A stretch of 46,392 nt of DNA from Prosthecodimorpha staleyi (GTDB taxonomy: Bacteria > Pseudomonadota > Alphaproteobacteria > Rhizobiales > Ancalomicrobiaceae), in the NCBI RefSeq assembly GCF_018729455.1, contig NZ_JAHHZF010000019.1, positions 1 to 46,392 on the forward strand, read 5' to 3'. The notes beneath the pieces were generated by a model. That model saw only the letters and a list, made by a program, of their open reading frames with translations. It was not told the DNA's origin and made no database searches. Below are positions 17,512 to 27,866 of this stretch, piece by piece. Made by a program: the position numbers and the translations under genes. Every line of letters begins with the position of its first letter. The stretch's first letter is position 1.

Positions 17512-18697
17512 GGCGCTGTCCCCGATAGGGCGTGACGGTGACGCGGTCGCGTGCGGCGTCGAGGCCGATCTCGCGGTCGTCCAGATAGCAGGCCGGATCC
17601 TCGGCGAAGGGGTCGCCGGTCAGCCGCCAGGCACGTACCCGGGTGTTGCCGCCGCAGAGATGGAAGTGGCGGCATTGGCCGCAGCGCCCCGAGATCCGGC
17701 GCGGTCGCTGCTTCAGACCGCGCATCAGCGGATCGGCGGTATCCGCCCAGATCGCCCCGAACGGGCGGTCCTTGACGTTGCCGAGGCTGTAGTCCCACCA
17801 GAAGGTGTCCGGGTGGACCTGGCCGAGATTGTCGATATTGGCGACGCCGACGCCGGACGCATTGCCGCCCCAGGCGGCCAGCCGTGCTTCGAGGTCCGCG
17901 GCCCGCTCGGGCATGCGCTCGCGCGCCCACATCAGCAGGAGCACGCCGTCGGCATCGTTGTTGCCGGTGACATATTCGCGGTCGGCACCGGCCAGGACAT
18001 CCGCCCAGGCGGTTTCGATCAGCGTCGTGACGGCGGCGCGGGTGGCGCGATGGGCGGCGTCCTCGGCGCGGTTCTTGTTGCCGCGCCCGGCATAGACCAG
18101 ATGCGACAGATAGAACTTGGTGCAGGCCTCCGCCTTCATCAGGTCGAGCAGATCGGGGAAGCTGGCCGCATTGTCGGCCGTCATGGTGTAGCGCAGGCCG
18201 ACGCGGACGCCGCAGTCCGACAGGTGGCGGATGCCGGCGAGCGAGGCCGCATAGGCACCCTCCTGTCCGCGGAAGCGGTCGTGCACCGCGCCGATCCCGT
18301 CCAGGCTGACGCCGACATAGTCGAACCCGGCAGCCGCGATCCGTCCGGCCGTGGCGGCGTCGATCAGGGCGCCGTTCGAGGACAGCGACATGGCGAAGCC
18401 CATGTCCTTGCCGTGCCGGGCGATCTCGAACAGGTCCGGCCGCATCAGCGGTTCGCCGCCGGACAGGATGATGGCGGGAACGCCGGCGGCCTTCAGGTCG
18501 GCCATCACGGCCTTGACCTCGGCGGTGCTCAGCTCGCCGGGGAAATGGACATCGCCGGAGACCGAATAGCAGTGCCGGCAAAGCAGGTTGCAGCGGCGGA
18601 TCAGGTTCCAGATCACCACCGGTCCGGCGGCGGGTCGCGCCGGGCGCATCGGGCCGGGCCGGTGCAGGTCGCGCAGGAAATGGGTCAGGCGAAACAT
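17486..18697 (-). CDS. nirJ: Heme d1 biosynthesis radical SAM protein NirJ
   Basis: The predicted protein has 403 residues. The radical SAM cluster motif CNLLCRHC gives Cys36, Cys40 and Cys43. A GGEP motif binds SAM, and the C-terminal CGQCRHFHLCGGN with a later CYLDDREIG forms the second cluster region. NirJ replaces two propionate side chains of didecarboxysiroheme with oxo groups during heme d1 synthesis. The ATG at 18697 was chosen because GGAG precedes it at a spacing of 8; another ATG lies six codons upstream at 18715. It is divergent from nirS and shares its 186-bp control region. Confidence 0.94.
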   Translation of the reverse strand: MFRLTHFLRDLHRPGPMRPARPAAGPVVIWNLIRRCNLLCRHCYSVSGDVHFPGELSTAEVKAVMADLKAAGVPAIILSGGEPLMRPDLFEIARHGKDMGFAMSLSSNGALIDAATAGRIAAAGFDYVGVSLDGIGAVHDRFRGQEGAYAASLAGIRHLSDCGVRVGLRYTMTADNAASFPDLLDLMKAEACTKFYLSHLVYAGRGNKNRAEDAAHRATRAAVTTLIETAWADVLAGADREYVTGNNDADGVLLLMWARERMPERAADLEARLAAWGGNASGVGVANIDNLGQVHPDTFWWDYSLGNVKDRPFGAIWADTADPLMRGLKQRPRRISGRCGQCRHFHLCGGNTRVRAWRLTGDPFAEDPACYLDDREIGLDAARDRVTVTPYRGQRHEAPSLIA

Positions 18698-18730
18698 CGC
18701 GAAGTCTCCGATCATCGGGGCGGAGACTAG

Positions 18731-20650
<1,920 letters not shown>

Positions 20651-20752
20651 TCTGGCGGCTTGCGATCGGTCTCCTTCCGCGTGGCGGAACGCGCGGGGGG
20701 ATGGCCGGTCCCCCGAACCCGACCGGCGCCGCAACCCTGTCGCGCCGGACCT

Positions 20753-20783
20753 GCCCGGCCGGAGCCTTGCGCGCCGGCCGGGC
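20753..20783 (+). other. Perfect 10-bp hairpin between nirS and nirE
   Basis: GCCCGGCCGG and CCGGCCGGGC flank an 11-nt loop. No T-run follows, so a simple terminator is unlikely. It lies about 100 bp after nirS and 35 bp before nirE. A stable stem there could shield the nirS message from 3' decay and give more NirS than biosynthesis enzymes. Confidence 0.6.
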
Positions 20784-20818
20784 CCTATTCCCCGCAAGGT
20801 CGAACGGGAGACGACCTC

Positions 20819-21598
20819 ATGCCCTCCACCGGAACAGTCCATCTGGTCGGCGCCGGACCCGGCGATCCCGACCTCCTCACCCTGAAGGCTCTGCGCCTGA
20901 TCGCCCATGCCGACGTGATCGTGCATGACCGGCTGGTCTCCGACGCGATCCTGAGCCTCGCCAATCCGCGCGCCACGCTGATCGATGTCGGCAAGCGGCC
21001 GAAGCGCCACACCCTGCCGCAGGAGGCGATCAACCGACTGCTCGTCGAACAGGCCCGCGCCGGGCGCATGGTGGTCCGCCTGAAGGGCGGCGACCCCTTC
21101 GTATTCGGGCGCGGCGGCGAGGAGGCGATGGATCTGGCCGCCGCCGGCATCGCCTGCGAGGTGGTGCCCGGCATCACGGCGGCGCAGGGCGCGGCCGCGA
21201 GCCTGGGCGTGCCGCTGACCCATCGCGGCGTCGCCGAGCACGTCACCTATCTGACCGGCCATTGCCGGTCCGACAAGCCGCTCGATTTCGACTTCGCCAA
21301 GCTGGCCGACCCGAACGGCACCCTGGTCGTCTATATGGGCCTGGCCACGATCGGCGAGATGGCCGCACGCCTCATCGAGCACGGCCTCGGTGCCGAGACG
21401 CCGGTCCTGGTGGTCGAACGGGCCACAACGGCCGGCGAGCGCCGCCATCTGAGCGCGCTCGGCCAGGTCGCCGCCGATACGCAGGCGCTTGGCTTCGAGG
21501 GGCCGACCCTGTTCTTGATCGGGCGGGTCGCGGGGCTCGCCCTGGCGCTCGGGAGGCTCGGCGATGCGGACGCCGCCTTCGCCGTCGCGGCGCAGTAG
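20819..21598 (+). CDS. nirE: Uroporphyrinogen-III C-methyltransferase NirE
   Basis: The predicted protein has 259 residues. The SUMT motifs VHLVGAGPGDPDLLTLKA, GKRPKRHTLPQEAIN, VVRLKGGDPFVFGRGGEEA and VVPGITAAQGAAA are all present. It methylates uroporphyrinogen III twice with SAM to give precorrin-2, the first committed step to siroheme and heme d1. The context within nir genes makes it NirE rather than CysG or CobA. The ATG at 20819 has GGGAG at a spacing of 8. Its end overlaps nirC by 35 bp. Confidence 0.95.
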   Translation: MPSTGTVHLVGAGPGDPDLLTLKALRLIAHADVIVHDRLVSDAILSLANPRATLIDVGKRPKRHTLPQEAINRLLVEQARAGRMVVRLKGGDPFVFGRGGEEAMDLAAAGIACEVVPGITAAQGAAASLGVPLTHRGVAEHVTYLTGHCRSDKPLDFDFAKLADPNGTLVVYMGLATIGEMAARLIEHGLGAETPVLVVERATTAGERRHLSALGQVAADTQALGFEGPTLFLIGRVAGLALALGRLGDADAAFAVAAQ

Positions 21599-21929
21599 CC
21601 CGGCGGCGGTTCCCGGCGCGGTGCTGGCGATCGTTCTGGCCGTCCTCGCGCTCGGCCCCGTCCTGCCGCGCGCCGCCGAGCCGCGTGCGGTCCGTCCGCT
21701 CGAGGACCTGGTCCGCCAGGATTGCGGCTCCTGCCATGGCCTGACGCTGAAGGGCGGGCTCGGCCCGCCGCTGCTGCCGGCCGCGCTCGACGGCAAGCCC
21801 GCCGAGGCCCTCGCCGAGGTCATCCTCGACGGCATTCCCGGAACCCCCATGCCGCCCTGGCGCGGCCTCCTCGACGACGGGGAGGCGCGCCGCATCGCCG
21901 CCATGCTCAAGAAGGGCCTTGCCCCATGA
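21564..21929 (+). CDS. nirC: Small c-type cytochrome NirC
   Basis: The protein has 121 residues with an N-terminal hydrophobic export segment (about 13-33) and one heme site CGSCH (Cys54, Cys57, His58). GTPMPPW supplies the probable Met axial ligand. NirC-type cytochromes pass electrons to NirS or to heme d1 maturation steps in the periplasm. GGGAGG stands 7 bases before the ATG. It overlaps nirE upstream and nirF downstream by 4 bp (ATGA). Confidence 0.9.
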   Translation: MRTPPSPSRRSSPAAVPGAVLAIVLAVLALGPVLPRAAEPRAVRPLEDLVRQDCGSCHGLTLKGGLGPPLLPAALDGKPAEALAEVILDGIPGTPMPPWRGLLDDGEARRIAAMLKKGLAP

Positions 21930-23140
21930 CCGCTCCTGCCGCATCCCGCCGCGCCCTCCTCGCCGGTCTCGCCGGCGCTCTCGCGGCCCCCGCCGCCACC
22001 GGCATCGCCCGGGCCGCCGATGCCCCGGCCCTGCGCGGCACCGGCGATCTCGGTCTCGTCATCGAACGCGCCGCCGGCGCCGTCCTGCTGGTCGAGACCA
22101 CCGGCCGCAGCCGGCTCGCCCGCATCGACGGGCTCGGCGATCTCTCCCATGCCTCGGTCTGCTTCTCGCGCGACGAGCGCTACGCCTATCTGTTCGGGCG
22201 CGACGGCGGCCTGACCAAGATCGACATGCTCGCCGCCCGCATCGACCGGCGCATCGTCCAGGCCGGCAATGCGATCGGCGGCGCGATTTCCGACGACGGC
22301 ACGCTGGTGGCGGTCTCCAACTACGAGCCGGGCGGGGTGCGCATCTTCGATGCCGCGACGCTGGCGCCGGTCGCCGACATTCCGGCCGTGGACAGCCGCG
22401 GCAACCGCTCCAAGACGGTCGGGCTGGTCGACATCCCGTTCCGCGGTTTCGCCTGGTCGCTCTATGAGGGCGGCGAGATCTGGGTCGCCGATTTCTGGAA
22501 CCGCGGCAACAGCCCGAAGCTCACCCGGATCTTCGATATCGGCCGGCTGCCCTATGACGGCGTCGTCACCGCCGACGGCCGGCACTATGTCGCCGGGCTG
22601 TTCGGCGAGGATGCGCTGATCCGGGTCGATCTCTGGGCCGACAGCCTGAAGCCCGAGCGTGTGCTGGCCGGCTACGGCAAGGGCGAGGCGCCGCTGCCGG
22701 TCTACAAGATGCCGCATCTGGAGGGCTGGGCGGCGGTCGGCGACCGCCTGCTCATCCCGGCGGTCGGCCGTCACGAGGTCCTGGTGGTCGATCGGGAGCG
22801 CTTCGCGCCCGTCGCCGCCATCCCGGTGCACGGCCAGCCGGTCTTCATCGTCGCGCGGCCCGACGGCCGGCAGGCCTGGGTCAACTTCGCCCATCCGCTC
22901 AACGACACCGTCCAGGTGATCGACATTCCCTCGCTCACGGTGGTGCACGGCTTCATGCCCGGCCCGGCCGTGCTGCATCTCGAATTCACCCCGCGCGGGC
23001 ACGAGGTCTGGATCTCGGTGCGCGATGCCGACCGGGTCGACATCCACGAGACGCGTAGCTTCGGCAAGGTCGGCGAGGTGGCGGCCGCAAAACCGTCCGG
23101 CATCTTCTTCACCCCGCGCGCCCACCGGATCGGGGTCTAG
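21926..23140 (+). CDS. nirF: Heme d1 biosynthesis protein NirF
   Basis: The predicted protein has 404 residues. The N-terminus has SRRALLAGLAGALAAP, a twin-arginine-like export signal ending near ARA-AD. The rest is a propeller related to the heme d1 domain of NirS but without a cytochrome c domain. NirF is a periplasmic protein that binds heme d1 and acts late in its synthesis with NirN. Its start overlaps the nirC stop (ATGA at 21926-21929), which fixes the start codon; the frame is open far upstream only as a shadow. Confidence 0.94.
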   Translation: MTAPAASRRALLAGLAGALAAPAATGIARAADAPALRGTGDLGLVIERAAGAVLLVETTGRSRLARIDGLGDLSHASVCFSRDERYAYLFGRDGGLTKIDMLAARIDRRIVQAGNAIGGAISDDGTLVAVSNYEPGGVRIFDAATLAPVADIPAVDSRGNRSKTVGLVDIPFRGFAWSLYEGGEIWVADFWNRGNSPKLTRIFDIGRLPYDGVVTADGRHYVAGLFGEDALIRVDLWADSLKPERVLAGYGKGEAPLPVYKMPHLEGWAAVGDRLLIPAVGRHEVLVVDRERFAPVAAIPVHGQPVFIVARPDGRQAWVNFAHPLNDTVQVIDIPSLTVVHGFMPGPAVLHLEFTPRGHEVWISVRDADRVDIHETRSFGKVGEVAAAKPSGIFFTPRAHRIGV

Positions 23141-23141
23141 C

Positions 23142-24164
23142 ATGCATGCGCCCCTGCTGACGCCGCTCGAATCGCGCCTGCTCGACGCCTGGCAGCGCGA
23201 CTTCCCGCTCTTCCCCGAGCCCTGGCCGGAGGTCGCCGCCGCCGCCGGAACCAGCCCGGCGGCCGCCCTTGCGGCGGTCGCCAATCTGATCGAAACCGGT
23301 CTCGCTTCCCGGCTCGGCGCGGTGGTCCGTCCCAACACGGCCGGCGCCAGCACGCTGGCGGCGTTGGTCTGCAGGCCTACCGAGGTGTCCGAACTCGGCC
23401 CCGTGGTCTCGGCCGAGGCGGGCGTCAACCACAACTACGAGCGCGAGCATGCGCGCCTGCCGCTGTGGTTCGTGGTCACCGAGGCCGACGAACCGGCGGT
23501 CGCCGCCACGCTCAACCGCATCGGGACCGCGACCGGGCGCCCGGTTCTGGCCCTGCCGCTGGAACGGGAATACCGCATCGATCTCGGCTTCGCGCTCGGC
23601 GGGGCCTGCCTCGGCACCGCCGGCCCGCATCGGGCCGGTTCCCGCATGGCCGCACTGCCGGCCGCGATCGGCAAGGTCTCGGCCGCCGACCGCGTGCTTC
23701 TGGCCGCCATCGAGGACGGCCTGCCGCTGGTCGAGCGGCCCTACCGGGCGGTCGCCGAGCGGCTTGGCCTGTCCGAGACGGCGGTGCTCGCGCGCCTGGC
23801 CGCGATGGTGGCGGGCGGGGCGATCAAGCGCTTCGGCATCATCGTGCGGCACCGCCCGCTCGGCTGGCGCGCCAACGCGATGGTGGTGTTCGATGCTCCC
23901 GCGGACGCCGTCGACGACCTGGCCGATCTCTTTCTCGACGAGCCGGCCGTGACGCTGCTCTACCGGCGCCGGCCGGCCCCGCCGCTCTGGCCCTACCGGC
24001 TCTATGCCATGATCCACGGCCGGGACCGCGGCGAGGTCGGCCGGGTCATCGAACGGCTGGTCGCGAGGGCCGGCTGTCCGCTCGGCCACGAGATCCTGTT
24101 CTCGAGCCGCTGCTTCAAGCAGACCGGTGCCCGCTTCTCCCGCGTGCTGGAGCCGGTGTCGTGA
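23142..24164 (+). CDS. nirDL: Siroheme decarboxylase NirD-NirL fusion
   Basis: The predicted protein has 340 residues, about twice the size of a single NirD or NirL. Each half starts with an Lrp/AsnC-like winged helix. The first half carries HNYEREH (about 97-103) as in NirD/NirG, and the second carries LLYRRRP and LWPYRLYAMIHG as in NirL/NirH. The Nir DLGH proteins decarboxylate siroheme to 12,18-didecarboxysiroheme. The fusion of D and L is known from Paracoccus-type clusters. It begins just after nirF and its stop overlaps the nirG GTG start. Confidence 0.92.
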   Translation: MHAPLLTPLESRLLDAWQRDFPLFPEPWPEVAAAAGTSPAAALAAVANLIETGLASRLGAVVRPNTAGASTLAALVCRPTEVSELGPVVSAEAGVNHNYEREHARLPLWFVVTEADEPAVAATLNRIGTATGRPVLALPLEREYRIDLGFALGGACLGTAGPHRAGSRMAALPAAIGKVSAADRVLLAAIEDGLPLVERPYRAVAERLGLSETAVLARLAAMVAGGAIKRFGIIVRHRPLGWRANAMVVFDAPADAVDDLADLFLDEPAVTLLYRRRPAPPLWPYRLYAMIHGRDRGEVGRVIERLVARAGCPLGHEILFSSRCFKQTGARFSRVLEPVS

Positions 24165-24616
24165 CCGGCGCGCCCGATGCCGTCGACCGGCGGCTGATCA
24201 ACGCCCTTCAGGGCGGGTTTCCGGTCGTCCCGCGGCCCTTCGCGGCGGTCGCCGAAGCCCTCGGCCTGGACGAGGACGACGTGATCGGCCGTATCGCGCG
24301 TCTGGTCGAGGCCGGCATACTGTCGCGCTTCGGGCCGATGCTCGATGCCGAACGGCTCGGCGGCGCGGTCTGTCTGTGCGCGCTCGCGGTGCCGCCGGAA
24401 CGCTTCGATGTCGTGGCCGCGATGCTGGCCGACATGCCGGCTGTCGCCCACAATTACGAGCGCCGCCACGCGCTCAACATGTGGTTCGTGCTGGCGACCG
24501 AGACGCCGCAGGGGATCGAGGCCGCCGCCCGCGCCGTCGAGGCGGCGACCGGTCTGGCGGTGGCACGGTTTCCGAAGGAACGGGAATATTTCATCGGCAT
24601 GAGGGTCGAGGCATGA
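24161..24616 (+). CDS. nirG: Siroheme decarboxylase subunit NirG
   Basis: The protein has 151 residues with a GTG start inside the GTGA overlap with nirDL. It has an Lrp-like helix-turn-helix at the N-terminus and a C-terminal AsnC-like domain with HNYERRH (about 97-103), the NirD/NirG active-site pattern. It works with NirDL and NirH on siroheme. The stop overlaps the nirH start by 4 bp (ATGA). Confidence 0.9.
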   Translation: MTGAPDAVDRRLINALQGGFPVVPRPFAAVAEALGLDEDDVIGRIARLVEAGILSRFGPMLDAERLGGAVCLCALAVPPERFDVVAAMLADMPAVAHNYERRHALNMWFVLATETPQGIEAAARAVEAATGLAVARFPKEREYFIGMRVEA

Positions 24617-25092
24617 TGGCGGACGACACGGACCGCCGGCTGCTGGCCGCCGTCCAGGCGGGCCTGCCGCTGGTGCGCGAACCCTATCGGGCCGTGGCCG
24701 AGCGGCTCGGTCTCGACAAGGCCGATGTGATGGCGCGGCTCGAACGGCTGCTCGCCTCGGGGGCGGTGCGCCGCATCGGCGCGGTGCCCAACCACTACCG
24801 GCTCGGCCTCGTCCACAACGGCATGACCGTCTGGGACGTGGCCGATGCCGAGGTCGACCGGCTCGGCGCCGCGGTCGGGGCGCTCGATTTCGTCACCCAT
24901 TGCTACCGCCGGCCGCGCGCCCTGCCGCTATGGCCCTACAATCTCTTCGCCATGGTGCATGGCCGCACGGAAGGCGAGATCGACGACAAGCGGTCCGTCA
25001 TCGCGTGTCTGCTCGGCGACGACTGCCGAACCTCCGATATGCTGCCGTCGACCCGCATCCTCAAGAAGACCGGTCTGCGGATCGGTGCTTGA
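24613..25092 (+). CDS. nirH: Siroheme decarboxylase subunit NirH
   Basis: The protein has 159 residues. The N-terminal winged-helix fold is followed by THCYRRPRALPLWPYNLFAM and a VHGRTEGEID segment, the NirL/NirH pattern. It ends with STRILKKTGLRI, similar to the end of the NirDL fusion. It is the last gene of the nirS operon and is followed by only 29 bp before the convergent VOC gene. Confidence 0.92.
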   Translation: MMADDTDRRLLAAVQAGLPLVREPYRAVAERLGLDKADVMARLERLLASGAVRRIGAVPNHYRLGLVHNGMTVWDVADAEVDRLGAAVGALDFVTHCYRRPRALPLWPYNLFAMVHGRTEGEIDDKRSVIACLLGDDCRTSDMLPSTRILKKTGLRIGA

Positions 25093-25121
25093 CGGCGCGA
25101 AGCCGGCCCGGGCGGCGGCTG

Positions 25122-25664
25122 TCACGCCTTCTCGAATTCGCGCCTGTGCAGCCATTCGGCATGCTTCGGTGCCCGCTTGGTGCGCGACCACTCCTCCAGC
25201 ATGTCCCATTTCACCGTGTCGAGCTTCGCCAGCATGGCGTCCTCCTCCGGATCCGGGCAGGCCAGTTCGATCCGGTGGCCGTTCGGATCGAAGAAATAGA
25301 TCGAATGGAAGATCGAGTGGTCAGTCACGCCGAGCACCGGGATGCCGTTCTTCTCCAGCCGCTCCTTGTAGGCGAGGAGGGTCTCGCGGTCCTTGACCTT
25401 GAAGGCGATGTGCTGGACCCAGACCGGCGTATTCGGATCGCGGCCCATCTCGGGCTTGGTCGGCAATTCGAAGAAGGCCAGCACGTTGCCGTTCCCGGCA
25501 TTCAGGAAGACGTGCATGTAGGGATCGGGCTCGTGCGTCGACGGCACCCGGTCCTCCGCAATGGCGAGTACGAAATCCATGCCGAGATTGTCGACATACC
25601 AGTTGACCGTCTCCTTGGCATCCTTGCAGCGATAGGCGACGTGGTGGATCTGTTCGATCTTCAT
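25122..25664 (-). CDS. VOC-family (glyoxalase/dioxygenase-fold) protein
   Basis: The predicted protein has 180 residues. Two beta-alpha-beta-beta-beta modules are visible. The first starts IEQIHHVAYRCKD and the second VQHIAFKVKD, with SIYFFDPNGHRIELACP near the end; His8, His85 and Glu133 are likely metal ligands. AGGGG precedes the start at 25664. The fold covers dioxygenases, isomerases and glyoxalases, so the reaction is not known. Its position at the end of the monooxygenase/DUF2783 set suggests it acts on a ring-cleavage or hydroxylated aromatic intermediate. Confidence 0.85.
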   Translation of the reverse strand: MKIEQIHHVAYRCKDAKETVNWYVDNLGMDFVLAIAEDRVPSTHEPDPYMHVFLNAGNGNVLAFFELPTKPEMGRDPNTPVWVQHIAFKVKDRETLLAYKERLEKNGIPVLGVTDHSIFHSIYFFDPNGHRIELACPDPEEDAMLAKLDTVKWDMLEEWSRTKRAPKHAEWLHRREFEKA

Positions 25665-25684
25665 GGCCGTTTCCCCTGGTGTGT

Positions 25685-25888
25685 TCAGTTTCGACCCGAA
25701 TTCTTGGCTGCGACGATGGCCTGTGCGAGCGCATCCCGGTCGCCGACATGGTTGGCGAGGATCAGGATCAGGCGGGCGTTGAGGGCGTCGCTCTCGGCCT
25801 TGGTCAGGCCCTGATGGGCCGCGATCAGGTCGGCGTAGAAATCGTCCGCGCCGGCGATGTTGGGTGTCGTGACGAGGTCGGCCATCAT
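25685..25888 (-). CDS. DUF2783 small protein
   Basis: The protein has 67 residues and contains LNARLILILANHVGDRDAL, which I associate with the DUF2783 family. Tandem ATGs at 25888 and 25885 follow GGGAGGG. The first overlaps the stop of the upstream monooxygenase by 4 bp (ATGA), pointing to translational coupling and perhaps a subunit or chaperone role for that enzyme. It is highly helical with no metal or nucleotide motif. Its function is unknown. Confidence 0.8.
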   Translation of the reverse strand: MMADLVTTPNIAGADDFYADLIAAHQGLTKAESDALNARLILILANHVGDRDALAQAIVAAKNSGRN

Positions 25889-27498
25889 GCCCTCCCGGTG
25901 GCCTTGGCGACGGCGGCGCGGACTTCGCCGTCGTCGAAATGCTCCCAGCGCGCGGCGACATGCTGGTCCGGCCGGATCAGGTAGACGGCGGAACGGGCCG
26001 CGCCGAGCCAGCGCTCGGCCAGCCGGCCGTCGTCGCCCGCCGTGGAAAGCGCCAGCCGCGTCACCGGGATGCCGTCGGCATCGAGCGTGTCGGGGGCGTC
26101 GGCATCGAGCGTCAGGAGCTGGAAGCCGCCGCCGAGCCGGTCGATCAGCCAGCCGCCCGGGATCGGCGCATCGGCGGCCGGGGCGCCGGGCCGGGTGCGC
26201 GCCGGCATGGCGGGATGGTCGGGGCCGTTCAGCGGCGAGCCGTCATAGGTGCAGGGCACCGACAGGCGGCCGGAATTGACCATCGGCCGGAAGGCCGGGA
26301 AATGCTCGGAGAGATCCAGCACCGCGTCGCGGAACAGCCGGCTCACTTCCGATTTCGGGGTGATGAAGTCGGTCGAGCGGGTCGAGTTCAGGATGTTCTC
26401 GTCGGCGCCGTGGATGCGCTCGGTGTCGTAGCTGTCGAGCAGGCCGTCGGGTGCCTTGCCGGCCAGCACCAGGGCGAGCTTCCAGGCCAGGTTGTCGGTG
26501 TCCTGCAGGCCGGAATTGGCGCCGCGCGCGCCGAAGGGCGAGACCTGATGGGCCGCGTCGCCGGCGAAGATCACCCGGCCGTGTCGGAACTTCGGCATCC
26601 GCCGGCACTGGAAGGTGTAGATCGAGATCCACTCGATCTCGAATTGCGCGTCCTCGCCCAGGAAGGCCTTCAGCCGCGGGATGACCTTCTCGGGCTTGGC
26701 CTCCTCGCGCTTGTCGATGTCCCAGCCGAGCTGCAGGTCGATGCGCCAGACATTGTCCGGCTGCTTGTGCAGAAGCGCCGACTGGCCGGGATTGAACGGC
26801 GGATCGAACCAGAAGCGGCGCTCGACGGGGAAGTCCGGGCTGTCCTCCATGACCACGTCGGCGATCAGGAAATTGTCCTCGAAGACGCGACCGACGAAGT
26901 CGAGCCCCAGCATGGTGCGGATCGGCGAGCCCGCGCCGTCGCAGGCGATCAGCCAGTCGCAGTCGATCCGGTAGGGCCCGTCCGGGGTGTCGACGGTCAG
27001 CTGGACGCCGTCTTCCTGGCGCCGGATCACCACCACCTTGCTGCCGCCGCGCAGCTCGATCGGCCGCCCCTCGGCCTGCAAGGCGTGGACCCGATCGACC
27101 AGGAACTTTTCGAAATGGTATTGCTGCAGGTTGATGAAGGCCGGCCGCTTGTGCCCGCTCTCCGGCAGGAGATCGAAGGCATAGACCTGCCGGTCGCGGA
27201 AGAAGACCTTGCCCCGGTTCCAGATCACGCCCTTGTCGACCATCGGATCGCCGCAGCCGAGCCGGTCGAGGATTTCGAGCGGCCGCTTGGCGAAACAAAT
27301 CGCGCGCGAGCCCCAGCTGACCTTGTCGTTCTCGTCGAGGACCACGACGGGCACGCCGTGCTGGACGAGGTCGATCGCCGCGGCGAGCCCGACCGGTCCG
27401 GCTCCGACCACCACCACCGGCCGCCGGACCGGCCCCGCCGCGCCCTGGTCGGGCGAGCGGACATAGGGATAGAGCGGCGTCTCGAAGATCCTGGACAT
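25885..27498 (-). CDS. FAD-dependent aromatic monooxygenase (MhpA/PheA-like)
   Basis: The predicted protein has 537 residues. The dinucleotide motif VVVVGAGPVGLAAAIDL is near residue 30, the DG motif is CDWLIACDGAGSPIR, and the GD motif lies in VIFAGDAAHQVSPFGARGANSGLQD. These are the class A flavin monooxygenase fingerprints, closest in style to 3-(3-hydroxyphenyl)propionate hydroxylase. The ATG at 27498 was preferred over the GTG at 27507 because GGGAGG lies just before it at a workable distance. Adjacency to homogentisate genes suggests ring hydroxylation of a related aromatic acid; the substrate is inferred only. Confidence 0.9.
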   Translation of the reverse strand: MSRIFETPLYPYVRSPDQGAAGPVRRPVVVVGAGPVGLAAAIDLVQHGVPVVVLDENDKVSWGSRAICFAKRPLEILDRLGCGDPMVDKGVIWNRGKVFFRDRQVYAFDLLPESGHKRPAFINLQQYHFEKFLVDRVHALQAEGRPIELRGGSKVVVIRRQEDGVQLTVDTPDGPYRIDCDWLIACDGAGSPIRTMLGLDFVGRVFEDNFLIADVVMEDSPDFPVERRFWFDPPFNPGQSALLHKQPDNVWRIDLQLGWDIDKREEAKPEKVIPRLKAFLGEDAQFEIEWISIYTFQCRRMPKFRHGRVIFAGDAAHQVSPFGARGANSGLQDTDNLAWKLALVLAGKAPDGLLDSYDTERIHGADENILNSTRSTDFITPKSEVSRLFRDAVLDLSEHFPAFRPMVNSGRLSVPCTYDGSPLNGPDHPAMPARTRPGAPAADAPIPGGWLIDRLGGGFQLLTLDADAPDTLDADGIPVTRLALSTAGDDGRLAERWLGAARSAVYLIRPDQHVAARWEHFDDGEVRAAVAKATGRA

Positions 27499-27623
27499 CC
27501 TGGTCACCCTCCCGGGTTTCGCGTCGCTCCGGCTTGTCGCGCCGGTTCCGATCGTCCGCGCGTGCGACTCTCCTCCGCACGCGGCATTTGAGCTATCGTC
27601 GTCGGGCGATGGAGGACCCGGCG

Positions 27624-27866
27624 ATGAACGTCACCGTGCAAGACATGAAGGCTAACCTCGCCGAGATCCTGCGCCGCGCGGCCGAAGGCAAGGAGATCCG
27701 CGTGACGCTCGATGGCGGGCCATATGTCCGCATCGCGCCGGATCCTGGGGCGGCAGCGGCCGCCTCTACAGGCTCGCTGCCGAGGGTCGGCGCCCTGAAG
27801 GGGCAGATCAGGATGGCCGAAGATTTCGACGTGCTGGGTCCGGAATGGGACGCGTATGTTCGATGA
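27624..27866 (+). CDS. Phd/YefM-type antitoxin
   Basis: The predicted protein has 80 residues. MNVTVQDMKANLAEILRRAAEGKEIRVTL is the standard Phd N-terminus (DNA-binding and dimerisation), and the C-terminal half ends with MAEDFDVLGPEWDAYV, a likely toxin-binding tail. GGAGG stands 8 bases before the chosen ATG. It would neutralise and co-repress a VapC-type toxin, but the gene downstream is only a fragment. It runs opposite to the catabolic operon in which it sits. Confidence 0.87.
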   Translation: MNVTVQDMKANLAEILRRAAEGKEIRVTLDGGPYVRIAPDPGAAAAASTGSLPRVGALKGQIRMAEDFDVLGPEWDAYVR

